Part shown: piece by piece, positions 1 to 5,001 of the stretch | How positions within the stretch are numbered: position 1 is the stretch's first letter | How the letters are laid out: each line of letters opens with the position of its first letter | NCBI GenBank assembly: GCA_905211615.1 | Contig: CAJMBB010000121.1 | Coordinates: forward strand, 1-5,914 | DNA length: 5,914 bases | Direction: 5' to 3' | DNA from: an uncultured Collinsella sp. | GTDB taxonomy: Bacteria; Actinomycetota; Coriobacteriia; Coriobacteriales; Coriobacteriaceae | The notes under the pieces: model-generated | The model's input: only the letters and a program-made list of their open reading frames with translations | Database searches by the model: none | Told to the model about the DNA's origin: nothing | Program-made: the position numbers and the translations under genes

Positions 1-42
1 ATGGCCTCTTCTCGCCGCGTGCGCCGCGGCGTTCGCCCTGCC

Positions 43-276
43 CTACCCGCATGAGCTCGCCAATCCCGCAGCACGCCGCGCGTGGTTCGCGCGGGCGATG
101 CCCATCTGCTGGGCGACCGCCTCTTGGTTGAGACCTTCCAGGTCGCACAGGCGCAGCACCTCAAGCTCGTCGACGGTCATGTCGATGGCATCACCGCTGG
201 CCAGGCCATCGGGGGTAAAGCCGCGGTATTCGGGGATGATCCCGACGCGGCGCAGTTTTTCGCGTCTTCCTGCCAT
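43..276 (-). CDS. DUF134/UPF0251 family HTH DNA-binding protein, 3' end probably disrupted
   Basis: The translation begins MAGRREKLRRVGIIPEYRGF and continues through MTVDELEVLRLCDLEGLNQE and VAQQMGIAR. This is the recognisable N-terminal pattern of the DUF134 family: a short basic start, a PEYR/PENR-like motif, then MTVDExExxRLxDxEGLxQE leading into a sigma-70 region 4-like helix-turn-helix. Members are thought to bind DNA and often number about 90-150 residues. I chose ATG 276 because AAGGAG (287-282 on the minus strand) sits 5 bases upstream; a GTG at 282 would overlap that site. After GIAR (around residue 60) the family normally continues TTVxxxY/LxxARxKxAxAL. Here the frame reads ANHARRAAGLASSCG and stops at 43-45, giving only 77 residues. 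Reading one base on gives ARTTRGVLRDWRAHAGRAG, which is closer to the family. A one-base frame error near 86-87 is therefore likely, though later positions also fit poorly. Family assignment is good; the 3' structure is uncertain. Confidence 0.72.
   Translation of the reverse strand: MAGRREKLRRVGIIPEYRGFTPDGLASGDAIDMTVDELEVLRLCDLEGLNQEAVAQQMGIARANHARRAAGLASSCG
76..94. repeat. GC-only 7-bp hairpin at the DUF134 frame break
   Basis: CCGCGCG (76-82) and CGCGCGG (88-94) are perfect inverted repeats around the 5-base loop TGGTT. The loop contains the TT at 86-87, which is where the DUF134 reading frame appears to break. Such stems can provoke sequencing or polymerase errors. I infer no regulatory role. 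Confidence 0.4.
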
Positions 277-288
277 GCACACTCCTTA

Positions 289-302
289 TCTGACATATGT
301 CA
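289..302. promoter_or_regulatory. Putative operator, palindrome copy 1 (TCTGACATATGTCA)
   Basis: TGACATATGTCA (291-302) is a perfect 12-bp palindrome lying 3 bases upstream of the DUF134 Shine-Dalgarno site. A second copy, 13 of 14 bases identical, lies at 342-355. The centres are 53 bp apart, close to five helical turns, so both would face the same side of the DNA. The position immediately ahead of a helix-turn-helix gene suggests autoregulation by the DUF134 protein. That partner is inferred only from proximity. Confidence 0.5.
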
Positions 303-307
303 ACAAT

Positions 308-335
308 AGGATAACGCGTTAGTCGTTGGGCGCAA
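308..335 (-). promoter_or_regulatory. Possible promoter for the DUF134 gene
   Basis: On the minus strand, TTGCGC (335-330) and TATCCT (313-308) are separated by 16 bases and would start transcription near 301. The palindrome at 291-302 would then cover the start site, as a repressor site would. Both hexamers are weak (3/6 and 4/6 matches to the sigma-70 consensus), so this is tentative. Confidence 0.22.
312..321. repeat. TAACGCGTTA palindrome between the two putative operators
   Basis: This is a perfect 10-bp palindrome lying between the two ACATATGT palindromes and overlapping the spacer of the possible DUF134 promoter. It could be another protein-binding site or chance; only one copy is seen in the control region. 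Confidence 0.3.
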
Positions 336-341
336 GGCATT

Positions 342-355
342 TCTGGCATATGTCA
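342..355. promoter_or_regulatory. Putative operator, palindrome copy 2 (TCTGGCATATGTCA)
   Basis: This copy differs from the one at 289-302 by one base (G for A), which breaks symmetry at one position of the core; the symmetric flank extends to CTGGCATATGTCAG (343-356). It lies upstream of the possible DUF134 -35 and about 140 bases before thyA. It therefore fits an auxiliary operator for the leftward gene better than a direct repressor site for thyA. Confidence 0.45.
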
Positions 356-423
356 GAAAAAAGCTAAGATGCCTCGTTGCCGCATGCGGAGCCGCGCTGC
401 CGTGCATTGCGTGTGCCGGACTA

Positions 424-441
424 AGTGTCCAATTCGACACT
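424..441. promoter_or_regulatory. Putative operator overlapping the thyA -35
   Basis: AGTGTCCAATTCGACACT is an 18-base inverted repeat with 16 symmetric positions: AGTGTC and GACACT arms around AATT, with one C/C mismatched pair. It covers the likely thyA -35 (TCGACA, 434-439), the place where a bound repressor would block RNA polymerase. I do not recognise the motif as belonging to a named regulator. Confidence 0.4.
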
Positions 442-460
442 CGCGCGCCTGGGCTACAAT
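434..460 (+). promoter_or_regulatory. Likely sigma-70 type promoter of thyA-folA
   Basis: TCGACA (434-439, 5/6 to TTGACA) and TACAAT (455-460, 5/6 to TATAAT) are separated by 15 bases, slightly shorter than the usual 16-18. Transcription would start near 467, giving a leader of about 28 bases before the thyA start. The good -10 and its placement make this the best promoter candidate upstream of thyA. Confidence 0.5.
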
Positions 461-494
461 AAATCTCGCTTATAGGCGACTGACAGGAGGGTCA

Positions 495-1343
495 ATGAGC
501 AAAGCTGATCAGCAGTTTGTAACCATGTGCCGCGATATCTTGGACCATGGCACCACCACCGAGGGCCAAAAGGTCCGTCCGGTGTGGGAGGACGGCACCC
601 CTGCCTATACCATTAAAAACTTTGGCGTCACGGCGCGCTATGATCTGCGCGAGGAGTTCCCCGCGCTCACCCTGCGTCGTACGGCGCTTAAGTCTGCCAT
701 GGACGAGATTCTGTGGATCTATCAAAAGAAGTCCAATAACGTGCATGATCTCAACAGCCATATCTGGGATGAGTGGGCCGATGAGACCGGTTCCATCGGT
801 AAAGCCTACGGCTATCAGATTGGTCAGAAGAGCCATTACGCCGAGGGCGACTTCGACCAGATGGACCGTGTGCTGTACGACCTTAAGCACACGCCGTATA
901 GTCGCCGCATTATGACCAATACGTACGTGTTTAGCGATCTGTCCGAGATGCACCTGTATCCGTGCGCCTACGGCGTGACCTATAACGTCACGCAGCGCCC
1001 GCAGGACGACAAGCCGACGCTCAACATGATTCTCAACCAGCGCAGCCAGGATATTTTGGCCGCGAACAACTGGAATGTGTGTCAGTACGCCATTCTGCTC
1101 ATGATGGTGGCGCAGTCGGTCGATATGATCGCTGGCGAGCTGCTGCATGTGATTGCCGATGCCCACATTTACGACCGTCATGTCGATATCGTCCGCGAGC
1201 TTATCGAGCGTCCGCAGTTTGCGGCTCCCAAGGTAACGCTCAACCCCGATGTGCATGATTTCTACGCGTTTACGACCGATGATCTGATTGTTGAGGGCTA
1301 TGAGCACGGCCCGCAGGTCAAGAACATCCCCATTGCGGTGTAG
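495..1343 (+). CDS. thyA: Thymidylate synthase ThyA
   Basis: ThyA converts dUMP to dTMP in the cytoplasm, using 5,10-methylene-tetrahydrofolate as both carbon donor and reductant and releasing dihydrofolate. The 282-residue product carries the family landmarks. YSRRIM (135-140) supplies the phosphate-binding arginines from the partner subunit. LYPCAYGV (154-161) holds the catalytic cysteine C157. NQRSQD (181-186) and N194 in WNVCQYA bind substrate, and HIYDRH (224-229) carries the conserved His/Tyr. The C terminus ends in a hydrophobic PIAV, as the family does. NQRSQDILAANNWNVCQYA resembles the Firmicutes/Coriobacteria branch more than the E. coli type. ATG 495 is the start because AGGAGG (485-490) lies 4 bases upstream; an in-frame ATG at 369 would add a Cys/Arg-rich tail unlike any ThyA and would read through the promoter. 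folA follows 9 bases after the stop, so the two are probably one transcript. Confidence 0.96.
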   Translation: MSKADQQFVTMCRDILDHGTTTEGQKVRPVWEDGTPAYTIKNFGVTARYDLREEFPALTLRRTALKSAMDEILWIYQKKSNNVHDLNSHIWDEWADETGSIGKAYGYQIGQKSHYAEGDFDQMDRVLYDLKHTPYSRRIMTNTYVFSDLSEMHLYPCAYGVTYNVTQRPQDDKPTLNMILNQRSQDILAANNWNVCQYAILLMMVAQSVDMIAGELLHVIADAHIYDRHVDIVRELIERPQFAAPKVTLNPDVHDFYAFTTDDLIVEGYEHGPQVKNIPIAV

Positions 1344-1352
1344 GTGACGCGC

Positions 1353-1871
1353 ATGACGTGTAAGCTTTCTGCCATTGTCGCTGTGTGCGATGACTGGGGC
1401 ATTGGCTGCGAGGGTGACATGGTCGTGTCCAATCGCTCCGATATGCGCCATTTTGTAGCGTGTACCAAAGGTTGCCCGGTCATTATGGGACGCAAGACAC
1501 TTCTGAGTTTTCCCGGCGGACGACCGCTCAAGAATCGCCGCAATATCGTGCTCACCCGCGACGAGAGCTTTGCTGCCGTGGGTGTCGACGTGGTGTATAG
1601 CGTCGACGAGGCCTTGGCCGCCGTGGCCGATGAGCCCATTGCGTGGGTGATTGGCGGCGGCGAGGTGTATCGACAGTTTCTGCCGTATTGCGCCGAGGCC
1701 GAGGTCACGCATAACCACTGCGTGCATGTCGTGGATACGTACTTTCCCGATTTGGAAGCCGATCCTGCGTGGGAGATTGCGCAGCGTAGCGGGGTCGCGA
1801 CGATTGCCGCCGGTGAGGGTGACGAGGGCGTCGATTATGAGTTCGTGACGTATCGTCGCATTGAGGCGTAA
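1353..1871 (+). CDS. folA: Dihydrofolate reductase
   Basis: FolA reduces dihydrofolate, made by ThyA, to tetrahydrofolate with NADPH. The product is 172 residues, a usual length. Visible landmarks are AIVAVCDDWGIGCEGDM (7-23, first strand and Met20-type loop), the active-site acid D30 in SNRSDMRHF, PVIMGRKT (42-49, cofactor site), IGGGEVYRQFLP (100-111) and VTH (118-120). DTYFPD (128-133) ends the core. Aligned with the E. coli enzyme, the Pro-Trp before the substrate helix is replaced by Val-Val (MVVSNRSDM, 23-31), so the W22-equivalent is absent; clostridial enzymes also lack it. I chose ATG 1353 because AGGTGA (1342-1347), overlapping the thyA stop, is 5 bases upstream. A GTG at 1344 directly after that stop has no good site. 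The 9-base gap indicates co-transcription and probably translational coupling with thyA. Confidence 0.94.
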   Translation: MTCKLSAIVAVCDDWGIGCEGDMVVSNRSDMRHFVACTKGCPVIMGRKTLLSFPGGRPLKNRRNIVLTRDESFAAVGVDVVYSVDEALAAVADEPIAWVIGGGEVYRQFLPYCAEAEVTHNHCVHVVDTYFPDLEADPAWEIAQRSGVATIAAGEGDEGVDYEFVTYRRIEA

Positions 1872-1873
1872 AA

Positions 1874-1944
1874 CCGATTATCCCTTCGGTATTATCGGGT
1901 TGAAATGAATGACGGGGCGGCGCATGGCGTTGCCCCGATATTTG
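1874..1944 (+). terminator. Tandem hairpins ending the thyA-folA operon
   Basis: The second hairpin (1913-1937) is strong. CGGGGCGGCGC (1913-1923) pairs with GCGTTGCCCCG (1927-1937) over 11 pairs, two of them G-U, around an ATG loop, followed by ATATTTGTAT. The U tract is only moderate. A weaker hairpin precedes it: CCGATTAT (1874-1881) against ATTATCGG (1891-1898) with one mismatch. Together they probably end the folate transcript before the methyltransferase gene. Confidence 0.6.
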
Positions 1945-1980
1945 TATAGGTGCTGCAAAGAAAGGTGCGGGCTGGCTGCT

Positions 1981-2895
1981 ATGACTGATGCCGTTGAGGT
2001 TCTGCGAATTGATTCGCTCGAGGACGAGCGGCTCGATGCCTATGTGCGACTGACCGAGCGCGAGCTGCGCTGCGTGCTGGAGCCGCAAAAGGGCATCTTT
2101 ATTGCGGAGAGCGCCAAGGTCATCGAGCGTGCCGTGCGCGCCGGATACGAGCCGGTGAGCTTTCTTTTGGGTGAACGCTGGCTCGATCAGATGATGCCGC
2201 TGTTCGAGCGCCTGGTTGTGCGCGAGGGCGCGGGTCCGGTTCCTGTGTTCGTGGCCTCCATGGAGCTCATGGAGCATTTGACGGGCTTTAACGTGACGCG
2301 TGGTGCGCTCGCGGCGTTCCGTCGCCCGCGTCAGATTCCGGTTGATGAGTTCTTGGGCGGCGTCGTCGAGGCGGCGGGGGATCGTCCGGTGCGTGTGTGC
2401 GTGCTTGAGGGTATTGTCGATCACACCAATGTTGGCGCGATATTTCGCTCGGCTGCCGCATTGAACGTTGACGGTATTTTGGTCAGCCCGACGTGCTGCG
2501 ACCCGTTGTACCGTCGCTCGGCCCGCGTGAGCATGGGCGCCGTGTTTCAGGTTCCGTGGACGCGTATTGGCAGTGAGGCGCGCGTATGGCCGCATGATGG
2601 GCTGGCGGCGCTGCACGATGCCGGCTTTTCGTGTGCCGCCATGGCGTTGACGGATGATTCGGTGTCGCTGGACGATCCGGTGCTGCAGGAGATTGACCGC
2701 CTGGCGATCTTTATGGGTACCGAGGGTGCCGGCCTGGGAGCCAAGACCATTGAGGGCTGTGATCGCGCCGTGCGCATTCCGATGGCGCACGGGGTCGATT
2801 CGCTCAACGTGGCCGCGGCGAGCGCCGTCGCCTTTTGGCAGTTGTGCCCGCACGTGAGCAATGAGTATCACTACCAGCCGGGTTTGTATCACTAG
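1981..2895 (+). CDS. SpoU/TrmH-family RNA 2'-O-methyltransferase
   Basis: The 304-residue product has the layout of SpoU-class SPOUT methyltransferases, which transfer methyl from S-adenosylmethionine to a ribose 2'-OH of rRNA or tRNA. An N-terminal substrate-binding part (about 1-115, with LEPQKGIFIAES at 33-44) is followed by the knotted catalytic domain. Motif 1 is DHTNVGAIFRSAAALNVDG (147-165), with the conserved N150 and R156. Motif 2 is IFMGTEGAGLG (243-253). Motif 3 is RIPMAHGVDSLNVAAASAVA (265-284), which forms part of the cofactor knot. The exact RNA target cannot be read from sequence. ATG 1981 is preferred because homologues, as I remember them, start shortly before an IDSLxDERLxxY stretch. 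Its ribosome site is poor: AAAGG at 1961-1965 is 15 bases away. The frame stays open to ATG 1909 and ATG 1924, but those lie in or beside the terminator hairpin. The gene is probably a separate transcription unit. Confidence 0.88.
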   Translation: MTDAVEVLRIDSLEDERLDAYVRLTERELRCVLEPQKGIFIAESAKVIERAVRAGYEPVSFLLGERWLDQMMPLFERLVVREGAGPVPVFVASMELMEHLTGFNVTRGALAAFRRPRQIPVDEFLGGVVEAAGDRPVRVCVLEGIVDHTNVGAIFRSAAALNVDGILVSPTCCDPLYRRSARVSMGAVFQVPWTRIGSEARVWPHDGLAALHDAGFSCAAMALTDDSVSLDDPVLQEIDRLAIFMGTEGAGLGAKTIEGCDRAVRIPMAHGVDSLNVAAASAVAFWQLCPHVSNEYHYQPGLYH

Positions 2896-3020
2896 GCAGT
2901 TATTCCGCACCGCGCTCTAGTTCGGGGTGTTTCGGTCGCCGCCAGTCGGTGCTAAGCTGGTTTTGGCTTTGGTTTTAAATTGCTGTTTTGTTGTTTGACG
3001 TATGCGTGTGGGGAGGGCGT
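2896..3020 (+). other. Intergenic spacer, T-rich leader of the MATE gene
   Basis: No gene is visible in these 125 bases. CCAGT (2942-2946) can pair weakly with GCTGG (2956-2960), followed by TTTT, a possible poor terminator for the methyltransferase gene. Positions 2961-2998 are rich in T and G. A likely ribosome site GGGAGG (3011-3016) precedes the MATE start. I could not assign a convincing promoter. Confidence 0.35.
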
Positions 3021-4370
3021 GTGGCTAAGAAATCTACGGCTATCGATGTAACGCAGGGTGTCATTTGGCAGCAGCTGCTTTCGCTGTGCGTTCCCATCTT
3101 CTTTAGTTCGTTTTTTCAGCAGGCCTACACGCTTATCGGTACGTATATCGTCGGTCAGTTTGGCGGCAAGCTCGCACTGGGTGGCATTCAGGCCACGATG
3201 GTGCTTACGGAGCTCTGCATTGGTTTTTGCGTCGGTGTGGGTGCTGGCTGTGCCGTTATTACCGGTCAGTATTTTGGCCAGCACGATGATGAGCGACTGA
3301 GTCGTTCGGTCCATACGGCCATGACGCTTGCGCTGGTGGGCGGTATCGTTTTCTCGATTCTTGGCATAGTGTTCGTTGAGCCCATGCTGGTGCTTATGAA
3401 CACGCCGCATGAACTATTGGCCGAGGGCGTGGCCTATGCTCGCTGTTATTTTGCCGCGATGGTTGCGGCACTGCTGCTTAATATGGGAACCGCACTGCTG
3501 CGTGCCGTGGGCGACACACGCGGGCCCGCCGTGATCATTGCCTCTGGCTGCCTGGTTAACGTGGTGCTGGATATCATCTTTGTCGCTGTGTTGCATATGG
3601 AGGCGCTGGGCTGCGGCATCGCAGTGGCGCTGACCATTTGCTCCAATGCAACGATGATCGTGTTTCGCATGATGCGCGCTCCGGGCGCATGGCGTCTTTC
3701 GCTGTCTAAGCTCGGCATCGATCGCGGTATTTGCAAGAGCATGATCTCGTGTGGTCTGCCGCTTGGCTTTCAGTCTGCTGCCTATTCGATTTCCAATGTT
3801 TTGATTCAGGTGTCGGTCAACTCGTTTGGTGCCGATGTCACCACGGCGTGGGGTCTTTCGGGCCGCTTAGATGGCATTGTCTGGATGGTTACCGAGGCGC
3901 TCGGCGTGTCGATCACCACGTTCTCGGCACAGAACTTTGGCGCGCGCAACTACGAGCGCATGCGCAAGGGCTACCATACGTCGCTCGTGCTGTCGTTTAT
4001 GCTCATTGGTGGCCTGTCTGCCGTGCTGCTGGTGTTCTCGGGTCCGTTGTCGCGTCTGTTTGTCGACGATGCTTCGATTTCGGCGTACACCACGACGATT
4101 CTTCATTTCATCGCGCCGTTCTACGCGATCTTCTCGATTATCGAAAACGCGTCGGGCTCCATTCGCGGTGCCGGCGTGAGTCTGCAGCCTATGATGCTCA
4201 CCATCTTTGGCACCGTTGTCTTGAGGGTGATCTGGGTGTTTGCGATCATGCCTTTCGATCCTTCGCTCGAGCATCTACTGCTGGTCTACCCCGTAACGTG
4301 GCTCATTACGGCCACGATGTTCACCATCTACCACCACAGCGGCAACTGGCTCGGCCGCGCCACCGCCTAA
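3021..4370 (+). CDS. MATE family multidrug/toxin efflux transporter
   Basis: The product (449 residues) is an integral membrane protein with about twelve hydrophobic segments in two halves, as expected for MATE antiporters, which expel drugs or metabolites using a proton or sodium gradient. MATE signatures include PIFFSSFFQQAYTLIG (25-40) followed by IVGQFGGKLALGG (43-55). ALLRAVGDTRGPA (158-170) ends the first-half repeat. The second half opens with GLPLGFQSAAYSISN (245-259) and continues with FSAQNFGARNYERMRKG (301-317) and SGSIRGAGVSLQPM (378-391). GTG 3021 is the start: GGGAGG (3011-3016) lies 4 bases upstream, while an in-frame TTG at 2988 has no ribosome site and would add a tail before the basic AKKS start. 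The TM1 position that usually carries a conserved Asp (V-D-T) reads I-G-T here (G40). The substrate cannot be inferred, and no adjacent regulator is seen. The stop codon forms one edge of the inverted repeat at 4368-4458. Confidence 0.93.
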   Translation: MAKKSTAIDVTQGVIWQQLLSLCVPIFFSSFFQQAYTLIGTYIVGQFGGKLALGGIQATMVLTELCIGFCVGVGAGCAVITGQYFGQHDDERLSRSVHTAMTLALVGGIVFSILGIVFVEPMLVLMNTPHELLAEGVAYARCYFAAMVAALLLNMGTALLRAVGDTRGPAVIIASGCLVNVVLDIIFVAVLHMEALGCGIAVALTICSNATMIVFRMMRAPGAWRLSLSKLGIDRGICKSMISCGLPLGFQSAAYSISNVLIQVSVNSFGADVTTAWGLSGRLDGIVWMVTEALGVSITTFSAQNFGARNYERMRKGYHTSLVLSFMLIGGLSAVLLVFSGPLSRLFVDDASISAYTTTILHFIAPFYAIFSIIENASGSIRGAGVSLQPMMLTIFGTVVLRVIWVFAIMPFDPSLEHLLLVYPVTWLITATMFTIYHHSGNWLGRATA

Positions 4371-4458
4371 TTGATCCGTAGGGGACGGAGGAGAACGGAT
4401 CATTGGCTGGCGATAAGGCGAAGTGATCCGTTTTCCTCCGTCCCCTTTGCATCAATTA
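4368..4458. repeat. 91-base inverted repeat between convergent genes; REP-like element or bidirectional terminator
   Basis: The outer arms TAATTGAT (4368-4375) and ATCAATTA (4451-4458) are perfectly complementary. After four unpaired bases on each side, a 23-base inner arm (4380-4402, starting AGGGGACGGAGGA) pairs with 4424-4446 (ending TCCTCCGTCCCCT). Only one position is not Watson-Crick; it would be G-U in the plus-strand RNA. The apical loop is 4403-4423. A competing hairpin pairs TGATCCGT (4372-4379) with ACGGATCA (4395-4402). The outermost bases are the TAA of the MATE gene and, on the minus strand, the TAA of the cobO-type gene, so the element fills the gap between them. Only TTT follows the stem on the plus strand and no U tract is seen on the minus strand. 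A palindromic extragenic repeat that also stops convergent transcription fits best. Confidence 0.75.
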
Positions 4459-4941
4459 GTATTCGATGCCTTGGCGGGCTAGGAGGCCTTCGTCGAAGTA
4501 GTGTTTGACGGGGCGCATTTCGGTTACTAGGTCGGCAAGGTCGGCGAGGGGCAGCAAGCCGCGGCTGGTGAGTACGAGCTCCGTGGCGGTCGGTTTCATC
4601 GCGATCAACGCTTCGACATCTTCGCGCGTCACAAAGCCCCGTCGCATGGCTTCCCCCAGCTCATCCAAGATCAGCAAGTCGACCTTGCTAATCTGTTCGC
4701 GTGCGAGCTCCATGATCTGTGCGGCACAGGCTTCGGGCGTGTCGCGGTCGGCTTGTACGATGCGTAACCCCAATCGAGGCGCTGCGTCATGCTCGGCGCA
4801 GTGCAGCTTCTTGGCAATCTGCAGCATGAGTACGTCGAGCCTATAACCTGTGGCGCGCATCGCCAATCCCAGCGCAGCCGTGGTTTTGCCCTTGCCATCG
4901 CCCGTATAGATCTGAACCTTGCCGACTTCGAGTGATGCCAT
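4456..4941 (-). CDS. cobO: CobO/BtuR-type corrinoid adenosyltransferase, short variant
   Basis: The 161-residue product resembles ATP:cob(I)alamin or cob(I)yrinic acid a,c-diamide adenosyltransferases, cytoplasmic enzymes that attach the 5'-deoxyadenosyl group of ATP to cobalt. Landmarks are VQIYTGDGKGKTTAALGLAM (9-28) with the family's P-loop GDGKGKTT (14-21), VDLLILDELGEAMRRG (87-102) as the Walker B-like region, and LTSRG (124-128). ADLVTEMRPVKHYFDEG (136-152) and the terminal GIEY (158-161) match the E. coli/Salmonella C-terminal pattern. The middle differs: the usual QFIKG is QIAKK (41-45), and the FTW-type loop that caps the corrinoid in Salmonella CobA is not recognisable in VQADRDTPEA (62-71). 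The protein is also shorter than the roughly 175-200 residues common in the family. ATG 4941 has AAAGGA (4952-4947, minus) about 5 bases upstream. No other B12 gene and no cobalamin riboswitch is visible; the 92-base gap to ftsH is too short for one. Confidence 0.82.
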   Translation of the reverse strand: MASLEVGKVQIYTGDGKGKTTAALGLAMRATGYRLDVLMLQIAKKLHCAEHDAAPRLGLRIVQADRDTPEACAAQIMELAREQISKVDLLILDELGEAMRRGFVTREDVEALIAMKPTATELVLTSRGLLPLADLADLVTEMRPVKHYFDEGLLARQGIEY

Positions 4942-4957
4942 CTCTATCCTTTCGTGC

Positions 4958-4978
4958 CCGGCGTCGGTTTATCGCCGG
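4958..4978 (-). promoter_or_regulatory. GC-rich hairpin in the leader of the cobO-type gene
   Basis: CCGGCG (4958-4963) and CGCCGG (4973-4978) are perfect inverted repeats around a 9-base loop. An alternative pairing joins CCCGGC (4957-4962) to GCCGGG (4978-4983). On the minus strand the stem lies just upstream of the ribosome site, so it might affect initiation or mRNA stability. There is no direct evidence for a regulatory role. Confidence 0.3.
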
Positions 4979-5001
4979 CCGGGTTGGGTATTCTAGTTAG
5001 C

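Noticed and set aside
1..42. ATG at position 1 as a plus-strand gene start
   Set aside because: The frame reads ATG GCC TCT TCT CGC and so on with no ribosome site in view and stops at the TGA at 52-54. The stretch is more likely the decayed or frame-shifted continuation of the leftward DUF134 gene.
369..494. N-terminal extension of ThyA from ATG 369
   Set aside because: The extra 42 residues are unlike any ThyA and would span the promoter and operator-like repeat, and the Shine-Dalgarno site points clearly to ATG 495.
492..1727. 411-codon open frame on the minus strand opposite thyA and folA
   Set aside because: It lies wholly antisense to two confidently identified genes, its translation is rich in His, Asn and Arg with no recognisable motif, and it is the stop-poor mirror frame expected from the codon bias.
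1705..2910. 401-codon open frame on the minus strand opposite the RNA methyltransferase
   Set aside because: It is antisense to a gene with clear SpoU motifs. The predicted protein is Arg/His-rich low-information sequence with no domain signature.
2988..3020. TTG start for the MATE gene
   Set aside because: There is no ribosome site before it, whereas GTG 3021 has GGGAGG four bases upstream and begins with the expected basic N terminus.
3731..4381. 216-codon plus-strand frame inside the MATE gene
   Set aside because: It is an out-of-frame shadow of conserved MATE sequence; the Trp/Cys/His-rich translation has no family resemblance.
4371..4455. Small RNA gene or CRISPR-like repeat between MATE and cobO
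   Set aside because: There is a single inverted repeat rather than spaced direct repeats, and no promoter separate from the neighbouring genes. A palindromic element or terminator explains it better.
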